Below are positions 1 to 5,273 of a DNA stretch of 5,273 nt, in pieces. The stretch is from Terriglobales bacterium (GTDB lineage: Bacteria; Acidobacteriota; Terriglobia; Terriglobales; Gp1-AA117). The stretch covers positions 1-5,273 of the forward strand of contig JASLFF010000068.1 of NCBI GenBank assembly GCA_030150795.1, given 5' to 3'. How positions within the stretch are numbered: position 1 is the first letter of the stretch; each line of letters opens with the position of its first letter. Below the pieces are notes generated by a model. That model was not told the DNA's origin. It did not search any database and worked only from the letters and a program-made list of their open reading frames with translations. Position numbers and translations under genes: made by a program.

Positions 1-420
1 CTTGACCGTGCTGGGCCATGGATTCAGGTTGCTGAAGGCGCGGTTAACGTCCTCTGATTGCAGGTACCACATCACGGCGGCGGCGAGGCAGGCCTGCAGC
101 GCCAGAAATATGACCGACCGATAATAGTGCTGCCGCAAGGCATACAGGAAGATCGCCATTACACAGCCGATCACTTCCGCAGCAAGAAGATAGAAGACAA
201 AGACGCGGGCGGCATTGTACAGTTTCCATAATCCAATGGCTACCAGCAGCGTAGCCAGTACTTCAATCAAATGGAACACGCCGGTCAACCCTCTGACGTG
301 GTCAACAAGCGTCCGCGTCAGCAGCAACAACGCACTCATCATTTGAACGAGGCTTAGCGCAGTGATACCGGAAGGCCGGTGGGGTTTCTGAACGGTCGCG
401 GTTTGTGTTGCGGTTGCCAT
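1..420 (-). CDS. Unrecognised integral membrane protein, partial: C-terminus beyond left edge
   Basis: I translated this frame directly: it starts MATATQTATVQKPHRPSGIT at 420 and stays open for 140 codons to the window edge without a stop. The start is well supported, because TAATG overlaps the permease stop by one base and GGAGGT lies six bases upstream. After a Thr/Pro-rich, weakly basic N-terminus there are about four hydrophobic segments, at residues 21-38, 45-65, 70-95 and 102-120, followed by a polar stretch ending near NLNPWPSTVK. No EAA loop is visible in these 140 residues, and I recognise no family. It may be a small four-helix protein ending just beyond the edge, an accessory subunit of the importer, or the N-terminal membrane extension of an unusual second permease; the window cannot decide. 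The tight coupling suggests that its product acts with the permease. Another frame on the same strand (44-229) reads open for 61 codons but has no start context and is a shadow. Confidence 0.75.
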   Translation of the reverse strand, partial: MATATQTATVQKPHRPSGITALSLVQMMSALLLLTRTLVDHVRGLTGVFHLIEVLATLLVAIGLWKLYNAARVFVFYLLAAEVIGCVMAIFLYALRQHYYRSVIFLALQACLAAAVMWYLQSEDVNRAFSNLNPWPSTVK

Positions 421-1355
421 TACACCACCTCCGCGCGGTGCGCCACACGCAGCATCAGGTAGGCAATCGCCACCAGCACCGGCACAAGAAACACTGATAT
501 TGCCGCGCCAGCCGCGAGATCGCTACCCTGAATACCTTGCGTGAATGCCAGGTTGGGCAGAGTCTGCGTGGAGTCGTATGGACCGCCGTTGGTCAGAAGG
601 TTGACCACGGCCAAGTCAGTAAATGTAAAAATGGTGCCAAAGAGCACGGCCACGCCGAGGATCGGCGTCATCATCGGTAGATTGATCTGGAATGTCGTGC
701 GCCAAAAACCCGCTCCATCAATCGATGCCGCTTCCGGGATTTCCTTCGGTATGGCGCTTCTGCCGGCCAGCAGGATCACCGTGGAGAACGGGATCAATCG
801 CCAGCAATGCACTAGAATGACCGACGTGATGGCTAAGCCTTCCTGCCCCAGCCACATGGGCGGCGAATACTTGTTCACGAATCCCAGCCAGACCAGAAGC
901 CAGGTAATCACGCTGTAGATCGAGTCCAATATCCATTTCCAGCCAATCGTCCCTAATGAAACCGGCGCTACCCACGGCAACAGAATCAGGTAGCGAACCA
1001 ATCCACGTCCGCGAAATGGCTTCTCCAGTGCAATCGATAGGATGTTCGCACACACCATGACGATGATCTGGGCGGCAACCGTGAAAATGATCGAGTTCTT
1101 GAGTGCTGCCCTGAAGCTGGGGCTTTGCATGATGCTGCGAAAATTCTCAAAGCCCACATAATGCAGTTGACCGCCGCCAATGCGCGCATCGCTGAAGGCA
1201 TAAAAAATCGCCAGGCAGAACGGCGCTCCAATCAGCAACAATATATAGAGGACCGCGGGGGTGAACATGGCAAAGCCCAGTAGCGGGCTTTTTGCCGAGC
1301 CGGCAGATTTGATCTTCCCCCCGCCGCGAGGTTTTGTTACAGCGCCTACTGCCAT
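420..1355 (-). CDS. ABC transporter permease, MalF/UgpA type (BPD_transp_1)
   Basis: Inner-membrane subunit forming half of the importer channel, 311 residues. Hydrophobic segments consistent with six transmembrane helices lie at about 26-52, 86-110, 120-141, 172-196, 229-250 and 280-303, after a basic Gly/Lys-rich cytoplasmic N-terminus. The cytoplasmic EAA loop that docks on the ATPase is clear: PEAASIDGAGFWRTTFQINL at about 207-226, followed by PMMTPIL, with the conserved Glu208, Gly214 and LP. The downstream NLLTNGGPYDSTQTL at about 252-266 is typical of MalF/UgpA-like sugar permeases. It lacks the long extra periplasmic domain of E. coli MalF and so is closer to UgpA in size. The start ATG lies inside the end of the ATPase gene in another frame (shared ATGGCAGTAG), with AAGG seven bases upstream. 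The stop TAA shares one base with the next start codon. A MalG/UgpE-like partner would be expected but is not in the window. Confidence 0.94.
   Translation of the reverse strand: MAVGAVTKPRGGGKIKSAGSAKSPLLGFAMFTPAVLYILLLIGAPFCLAIFYAFSDARIGGGQLHYVGFENFRSIMQSPSFRAALKNSIIFTVAAQIIVMVCANILSIALEKPFRGRGLVRYLILLPWVAPVSLGTIGWKWILDSIYSVITWLLVWLGFVNKYSPPMWLGQEGLAITSVILVHCWRLIPFSTVILLAGRSAIPKEIPEAASIDGAGFWRTTFQINLPMMTPILGVAVLFGTIFTFTDLAVVNLLTNGGPYDSTQTLPNLAFTQGIQGSDLAAGAAISVFLVPVLVAIAYLMLRVAHRAEVV
427..432 (-). promoter_or_regulatory. Ribosome binding site of the left-edge membrane protein gene
   Basis: GGAGGT on the minus strand, six bases before the ATG at 420 and embedded in the last codons of the permease gene (context GCGGAGGTGGTGTAATGGC). 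Together with the TAATG stop/start overlap it indicates translational coupling, and it supports the left-edge frame as a real gene. Confidence 0.75.
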
Positions 1356-2386
1356 GTGAGGGCCTTCGCTGCTATTTTTTTCTCCGTGGTCTGGTCAAAA
1401 AACTTCAGATGGCGTTCCGCCACGGCAAAATCGTATGTCGTGCCAATCTCAAAACTGTGGCCCAGCAGCAGGCGGGCTATTACCTTTTTGCCGTCCATTT
1501 TTCCACCCACCAGAAAGCCGGCCAGGATGAATTCTGCGCCCAGGTATTCCACGTTTTCTACGCGGAACTTGAACATAACTTTGGCGCTCTCCTTGACATC
1601 CTCTGTTACTCGAAAATGCTCCGGCCTGAAGCCGACAATCATTCCGTCCATCTCTATCAAATTCATGGGCGGCGATCCCAGAAATGTCGCAACGAAAGTA
1701 TCGGCAGGATCGTCATAGACGTCCTTTGGCGTGCCCAGCTGCCGCACCACGCCCTTATTCAAAACCATTACGCGGTCGCCCATCGCCATAGCTTCAACCT
1801 GGTCATGGGTAACGTAGATCGTTGTCGTACCCACGCGGCGATGAAATCTTTCCAGTTCTTCACGAGCGGAAAGGCGCAGCTTGGCATCAAGATTGGAGAG
1901 CGGTTCGTCCAGCAGGAAGACCGAAGGCTCACGGACGATGGCACGGGCCAGAGCTACACGTTGGCGCTCACCGCCGGAGAGCTCGCGCGGCTTGCGCTGC
2001 AAGAGCGCGCCGATCCCCAGCAGGGACGAGGCCCACTCCACTTTCTCTTTATGCAGGTGTTTAGGAACGTTTTGCGCTTTCAAAGGGAAAGCAATATTTT
2101 TGTAAACGGTAAGGTGCGGATACAGCGCATAGCTCTGGAAGACCATGGCAATGCGGCGCTCTCGCGGCGTCAGGTCGTTTACCACCTTACCGCCGATAAG
2201 AATTTCGCCGGCTGTGGGTGTTTCCAGGCCAGCGATCATGCGCAGGAGAGTAGTTTTCCCGGAGCCCGAAGGCCCCAGGAAAACCAGAAACTCGCCTTCG
2301 CGTGTTTCCAGATCTACTTCGTTTACTGCTCCCAGCTCTCCTTCTTTAAATACCTTAGTCAGTTTTCGGGTTTCAACGACGGCCAT
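1346..2386 (-). CDS. ABC transporter ATP-binding protein, MalK/UgpC/MsmX type
   Basis: Cytoplasmic ATPase that dimerises under the membrane and powers the importer. From the chosen ATG it has 346 residues: Walker A GPSGSGKTT at 38-46 (K44), Q-loop VFQSYALYPH at 82-91 (Q84), ABC signature LSGGERQRVALARA at 136-149, Walker B VFLLDE at 156-161 (catalytic E161), D-loop SNLDA at 164-168, and switch histidine in YVTHDQVEAM at 191-200 (H194). After about residue 235 comes a MalK-like C-terminal regulatory/TOBE region, including SPPMNLIE and GFRPEH, which marks the carbohydrate (CUT1) subclass. All catalytic residues are present and the length is close to the usual 350-370. The frame is open upstream to a GTG at 2425, but the ATG at 2386 is preferred: the protein then begins at the usual family position, GAGGG lies four bases upstream, and the longer form would translate through an inverted repeat. 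The last 10 bases overlap the permease gene, suggesting coupled translation. Confidence 0.95.
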   Translation of the reverse strand: MAVVETRKLTKVFKEGELGAVNEVDLETREGEFLVFLGPSGSGKTTLLRMIAGLETPTAGEILIGGKVVNDLTPRERRIAMVFQSYALYPHLTVYKNIAFPLKAQNVPKHLHKEKVEWASSLLGIGALLQRKPRELSGGERQRVALARAIVREPSVFLLDEPLSNLDAKLRLSAREELERFHRRVGTTTIYVTHDQVEAMAMGDRVMVLNKGVVRQLGTPKDVYDDPADTFVATFLGSPPMNLIEMDGMIVGFRPEHFRVTEDVKESAKVMFKFRVENVEYLGAEFILAGFLVGGKMDGKKVIARLLLGHSFEIGTTYDFAVAERHLKFFDQTTEKKIAAKALTWQ

Positions 2387-2390
2387 CAAT

Positions 2391-2395
2391 CCCTC
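2391..2395 (-). promoter_or_regulatory. Ribosome binding site deciding the ATPase start
   Basis: GAGGG on the minus strand, four bases before the ATG at 2386 (context CTGAGGGATTGATGGCC). It favours this ATG over the in-frame GTG at 2425. It lies only three bases from the inverted repeat at 2399-2427, so a structure there could affect access to it. Confidence 0.7.
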
Positions 2396-2398
2396 AGG

Positions 2399-2427
2399 TA
2401 GTGACCAGTTTAAAAACTGGCCCACTA
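2399..2427 (-). repeat. AT-centred dyad just upstream of the ATPase ribosome binding site
   Basis: The plus strand reads TAGTG, A, CCAGTTT, AA, AAACTGG, CC, CACTA. The inner arms CCAGTTT (2405-2411) and AAACTGG (2414-2420) are perfect, and the outer arms TAGTG (2399-2403) and CACTA (2423-2427) are also perfect, separated from the inner ones by one base on one side and two on the other. It could be a protein-binding operator for an internal promoter or an RNA hairpin beside the Shine-Dalgarno sequence at 2391-2395. I see no convincing -35/-10 pair nearby. Confidence 0.7.
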
Positions 2428-2434
2428 GCAGTAT

Positions 2435-2460
2435 CAGCGTCCCGGCGTGCCGGGACGCTG
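2435..2460 (-). repeat. GC-rich perfect inverted repeat (strong hairpin) between binding-protein and ATPase genes
   Basis: CAGCGTCCCGGC at 2435-2446 is exactly complementary to GCCGGGACGCTG at 2449-2460, giving 12-bp arms around a 2-base centre. As minus-strand RNA it lies 45 bases after the binding-protein stop and folds into a very stable stem. No U-run follows it in that direction, so it does not look like a strong intrinsic terminator of the operon. A stabilising or attenuating hairpin, like the REP elements between malE and malF in E. coli, is the most natural reading by analogy. A dispersed palindromic repeat of the host genome is another possibility. Confidence 0.85.
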
Positions 2461-2504
2461 GCTTTTAGGCAGGCGCTCATCGCGTTAGCGACGAACTACC
2501 AACT

Positions 2505-3848
2505 TCATTTAAAACGTTCAAAGATGCGCTTGTACTCGGCTTCCGCGGTCTTGGCTGCATCTTCCGGAGAGGCTTTGCCTTGCGCCACGGTGGCAAACAT
2601 GGTTGGGATTGTCCAGCTCTTGAATGCCTGGTCAATGGCAGCAGAGCAATACCCGGGATAGCCCACGTTCGTTGCCCAATCCAGCACATCCCCCAGCACC
2701 TTGTACTTATCGTTGGGCGTAGCCCGCGGATCATTGGCGATCTCTTCTTTCAGCTTGGGCACAGTGCTTGGGAAGCAGGGGAAGTTATAGAACTGGCCGG
2801 CCACAAAGCCATCGTGAAACGAGTCAATGTAGTCGATCAGGAATTGTTGCGCGCCTTCCTTGTTCTCCGCGAACTCCCAGATCACGTAGCAATCCATCAC
2901 GTGCTCAGCCGCGATGCGGCGCACCGGCCCTTTCAGTGCGTGGCTGATCATGATGTTCTTATCGATTGGCTGATGTTCCCTCTCCGCCTGGCGCGTAATG
3001 GAGATGGCGTTGGCCACATAAGAAACCTTGCCAGCGAGCATAGCCTGGTTATTCGACGGCGGCGTCCACGTAAAGACTTCGGGTGTCTCCGACTCTTCAT
3101 ACAAGGTCTTCATGAACTTGAGCGCTTCAATCGTGTTCTTGGAATTGATGGTTACATTGCCGGCCTCATCCTGTTCTGCGCCGCCAAATGACCACAGGAG
3201 AGCGCGCATCGCCATACTGGTATCCAGTTCCTGTGAGAGGCCGATGCCGCAGGGATTGCCAAACTTGTCCTTGATCGCCTTTGCGCCCTTGCGCAGGTCG
3301 TCATAGGTGTCCGGGCCATTTGGGAAGCCTACTTGCGACCACAGGTCCTTGCGCCAGTTGCCGGGATCCGGGGCATAGGAATCAGAGAATGCATAATACT
3401 TCTTCGTCTTGGGATTGAAGGTGGATTTGTGCGCCAGATCGATCTTCTTGCCATGTTTCTTTTCCACTTCCTGATAAACATGGGTCATATCGATGACCTG
3501 GCTTTCATAGGCAGCGGGCGGGGAGAGGAACATGAACAAATCATGGCCTTTCTTGGCCTGGGCTTCTGATGCGGCGCGGGTATTCAGGTCCACCAGATTG
3601 ATGTTGTCCACCACAACGTTGGTGTTGTGCTTCTGCCCCCACTCAACGGCAAACTTCTTGTTGAACCATTCATCGAATGCGGGAACAAAGTGGCTCCACT
3701 GCAAAATCTTGAGCGTCTTCTGCTGCGCAGCGGCCCGTTCAGGAAACAGGAATGCAGGCCCGAGCGATCCGGCAGCAATGCCGCCGGCCCCGGCAATTTT
3801 GATGAAATCTCTTCGACTTACACCTTTGCCCTTCTTCTCTTCCTTCAT
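2505..3848 (-). CDS. Extracellular solute-binding protein, family 1 (SBP_bac_1), Tat-exported, of an ABC importer
   Basis: A 447-residue high-affinity binding component expected in the periplasm, which delivers a solute to the permease encoded downstream. The N-terminus is a textbook twin-arginine signal: basic region, SRRDFIKIAG at 11-20 with R12 and R13, a Gly/Ala/Leu-rich hydrophobic stretch at about 19-35, then ERAAA followed by QQ, with likely cleavage after A41. There is no lipobox cysteine, so a soluble periplasmic protein is predicted rather than a lipoprotein. The mature part of about 406 residues has the size and style of MalE/UgpB-type proteins, with many aromatic residues that could stack on a sugar or similar ligand. 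It contains four cysteines (NPCGIG, MDCYV, FPCFP, GYCSA), which could form disulfides. The ATG start is fixed by the signal peptide and by an AGGAGG four bases upstream. The stop is TGA. It lies between acs (72 bp away) and the ATPase gene. The ligand is not identifiable from sequence; carbohydrate, polyol or glycerol-phosphate-like compounds are all possible. Confidence 0.92.
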   Translation of the reverse strand: MKEEKKGKGVSRRDFIKIAGAGGIAAGSLGPAFLFPERAAAQQKTLKILQWSHFVPAFDEWFNKKFAVEWGQKHNTNVVVDNINLVDLNTRAASEAQAKKGHDLFMFLSPPAAYESQVIDMTHVYQEVEKKHGKKIDLAHKSTFNPKTKKYYAFSDSYAPDPGNWRKDLWSQVGFPNGPDTYDDLRKGAKAIKDKFGNPCGIGLSQELDTSMAMRALLWSFGGAEQDEAGNVTINSKNTIEALKFMKTLYEESETPEVFTWTPPSNNQAMLAGKVSYVANAISITRQAEREHQPIDKNIMISHALKGPVRRIAAEHVMDCYVIWEFAENKEGAQQFLIDYIDSFHDGFVAGQFYNFPCFPSTVPKLKEEIANDPRATPNDKYKVLGDVLDWATNVGYPGYCSAAIDQAFKSWTIPTMFATVAQGKASPEDAAKTAEAEYKRIFERFK

Positions 3849-3852
3849 ATTG

Positions 3853-3858
3853 CCTCCT
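3853..3858 (-). promoter_or_regulatory. Ribosome binding site of the solute-binding protein gene
   Basis: A perfect AGGAGG on the minus strand, within TTGAGGAGGCAATATG, four bases before the ATG at 3848. It is the strongest Shine-Dalgarno sequence in the window, as expected for a binding protein made in excess of its transporter. It confirms the start codon that gives the complete Tat signal. Confidence 0.85.
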
Positions 3859-3920
3859 CAAGTCTTTCAACGATTTTTGAATCGCAATGTTCAGCTTAGA
3901 ATTTGCTCCCGCGCAGAGCC

Positions 3921-5273
3921 TCAACGTTCTTCGCCAAACCTCTTTACGTCTTCAGGAACATCTTTCGTCACTACGGGCCGGTTACCCTGCACCATGACGC
4001 GGATTTGCTCCACCACATCCGGATTGGCAAGCGTGGTGACGTCGCCCGTATCCATTTGATTGGAGATAGCTGCCAACACGCGGCGCATGATCTTGCCGGA
4101 GCGTGTCTTGGGCATGTCCGGTACAACGTGGACTTTCTTGGGCCGGGCAATCTTGCCGATCTGGTGTTCGATGGCCTTGGTTACGGCGTCAGAAACGGCA
4201 GCGGCATTGTGCTGGCCGGGCTTCAGTGAAACATATACTTCCGGCACGCGGCCTTTTACTTCATCGACCACTGGAATCACTGCAGCCTCAGCCACTTCAT
4301 TCACCATAAGGCACGCTGACTCCAGTTCTTTGGTCCCCAGGCGATGTCCGGCAACGTTGATTACGTCATCCACGCGACCCAAAATTCTGAAGTAGCCATC
4401 CGGCGCTTGCACCGCGCCGTCACCGGCAAAGTATGGCCAATCGCGCCAATCTGTGCTCTTGGGATTCTTGTTGTATTTGCGGTAGTACTGCGCCACAAAG
4501 CGGTCGCGGTCGCCATAGATGGTCTGGAACATTCCCGGCCACGGATTCCTGATGCAGATGTTCCCTGCCTTGCCCGATCCGCCTTTTACTTCTTTACCTT
4601 CTTCATCAAAGATCACCGGGTAAATTCCCGGCAATGCAGGCCCGGCGCTGCCCGGCTTCATAGGATCGATGCCCGGCTTGGTGCTGCAAAGAAAGCCGCC
4701 CGTCTCCGTCTGCCACCAAGTGTCAACGATGACAGCTTCGCCTTTGCCCACAACTTCGTGGTACCACTTCCACACTTCAGGCTCAATGGGTTCGCCCACT
4801 GTGGTCATGTGCTTGAAGTGGTAGTCGTACTTTGCGGGTTCGTCGGGACCGGCTTTACGCAGCATGCGGATCGCTGTCGGCGATGTATGGAAGATGTTCA
4901 CGTTCAGACGCTTGGCCACGCGCCAGGGGCGTCCTGCGTCAGGATAGTTAGGCACGCCTTCATAGAGAACGCTGGTTGCCGCCAGCGCCAAAGGCCCGTA
5001 AACGATGTAAGAATGGCCGGTGATCCAGCCGATATCGGCCATGCACCAGTAAACATCTGTGGGGTGAAGGTCCTGAATGTATTTAGTGGTGCCGGCGACG
5101 TAAGAAAGATAGCCGCCGGTTCCGTGCTGGCAGCCCTTGGGACGGCCCGTGGTGCCGCTGGTATACATCAGAAAGAGCGGAGCCTCTGACGGCATTGGCA
5201 CCGGTTCAACCACTTGTCCTGCATATTTCTTCAATACGTCGTACACAAAGAAATCACGCCCTTCCACCATCGG
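3921..5273 (-). CDS. acs: Acetyl-CoA synthetase (AMP-forming), partial: N-terminus beyond right edge
   Basis: Cytoplasmic enzyme of the ANL adenylate-forming superfamily that converts acetate, ATP and CoA to acetyl-CoA, AMP and PPi through acetyl-AMP. The visible 450 codons are open to the right edge; a full Acs is about 650 residues, so roughly the first 200 are missing, and the Met encoded at 5270 is internal. Numbering from that Met: the phosphate-binding loop YTSGTTGRPKG lies at about 36-46; the Acs-typical DIGWITGHSY at 79-88; WWQTETGG at 185-192, whose Trp pair is the acetate-pocket signature of true Acs; YFAGDGA at 280-286, where Ala replaces the usual Ser/Thr; the hinge and CoA region GRVDDVINVAGHRLGT at about 298-313; and the catalytic-lysine motif PKTRSGKIMRR at 387-397 with K393. 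In other bacteria this lysine is inactivated by acetylation, so such control is possible here. The stop is TGA. A co-directional importer gene follows after 72 bp, suggesting an operon. Propionate or another short acyl substrate is a less likely alternative. Confidence 0.95.
   Translation of the reverse strand, partial: PMVEGRDFFVYDVLKKYAGQVVEPVPMPSEAPLFLMYTSGTTGRPKGCQHGTGGYLSYVAGTTKYIQDLHPTDVYWCMADIGWITGHSYIVYGPLALAATSVLYEGVPNYPDAGRPWRVAKRLNVNIFHTSPTAIRMLRKAGPDEPAKYDYHFKHMTTVGEPIEPEVWKWYHEVVGKGEAVIVDTWWQTETGGFLCSTKPGIDPMKPGSAGPALPGIYPVIFDEEGKEVKGGSGKAGNICIRNPWPGMFQTIYGDRDRFVAQYYRKYNKNPKSTDWRDWPYFAGDGAVQAPDGYFRILGRVDDVINVAGHRLGTKELESACLMVNEVAEAAVIPVVDEVKGRVPEVYVSLKPGQHNAAAVSDAVTKAIEHQIGKIARPKKVHVVPDMPKTRSGKIMRRVLAAISNQMDTGDVTTLANPDVVEQIRVMVQGNRPVVTKDVPEDVKRFGEER

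Noticed and set aside
1334..2401. 355-codon open frame on the plus strand opposite the ATPase gene
   Set aside because: It is entirely antisense to a gene with every ABC ATPase motif, its translation shows no recognisable domain, and it has no supporting neighbour; it is a shadow of codon bias.
2387..2425. Upstream GTG start for the ATPase adding 13 residues
   Set aside because: It has no Shine-Dalgarno support and would place the inverted repeat inside the coding region; the ATG at 2386 has GAGGG and fits the usual family N-terminus.
2435..2466. Possible intrinsic terminator reading rightward (stem followed by CTTTT)
   Set aside because: No plus-strand gene ends here and the T-run is short and interrupted; in the actual direction of transcription no T-run follows the stem.
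2480..2491. TCGC-GTTA-GCGA mini-hairpin just after the binding-protein stop
   Set aside because: Only four pairs, expected by chance in this composition; mentioned only because it lies near two stronger repeats.
2580..3191. 203-codon plus-strand frame opposite the binding-protein gene
   Set aside because: It lies wholly antisense to a clear coding sequence and has no family resemblance.
3871..3884. Small hairpin CGATT-TTTG-AATCG between acs and the binding-protein gene
   Set aside because: A five-pair AT-rich stem with no extension and no following U-run is too weak to call a terminator or regulator.
3849..3920. Promoter search in the acs to binding-protein gap
   Set aside because: No convincing -35/-10 pair is visible on the minus strand, so no promoter is claimed.
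4344..5189. 281-codon open frame on the plus strand opposite acs
   Set aside because: It is antisense to well-conserved Acs motifs, with a Cys/His/Arg-rich translation of no recognisable family; a shadow frame.

Overview
The window reads as one leftward (minus-strand) gene cluster from a Gram-negative-type bacterium of moderate GC content. No rRNA or other taxonomic marker is present. The Tat-exported binding protein without a lipobox and the soil-bacterium style of the proteins fit Acidobacteriota or a similar diderm phylum, but that placement is a guess. No tRNA, rRNA, CRISPR array, insertion sequence or plus-strand gene is supported.

Layout in transcription order (right to left): (1) the C-terminal two thirds of an AMP-forming acetyl-CoA synthetase, whose start lies beyond the right edge; (2) after a 72-bp gap, a family-1 extracellular solute-binding protein with a twin-arginine signal; (3) after about 118 bp carrying two inverted repeats, a MalK/UgpC-type ABC ATPase; (4) overlapping it by 10 bp, a MalF/UgpA-type permease; (5) overlapping that by one base (TAATG), the first 140 codons of an unrecognised multi-spanning membrane protein that runs off the left edge.

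Genes 2-4 form an ABC importer of the carbohydrate-uptake class (CUT1-like). The binding protein captures a solute outside the inner membrane, the permease forms part of the channel, and the ATPase drives transport. Importers of this class normally have two different permeases; only one is visible, and the position where the second often sits holds the unknown membrane protein. The close co-directional acs gene suggests that the imported compound is tied to acetate/acetyl-CoA metabolism, but the substrate cannot be read from the sequence.

The parts most worth a second look are the paired inverted repeats between the binding-protein and ATPase genes, the unknown membrane protein coupled to the permease, and the acs-importer linkage. 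Otherwise the genes are intact members of well-known families, and I see no evidence of a wholly new system.
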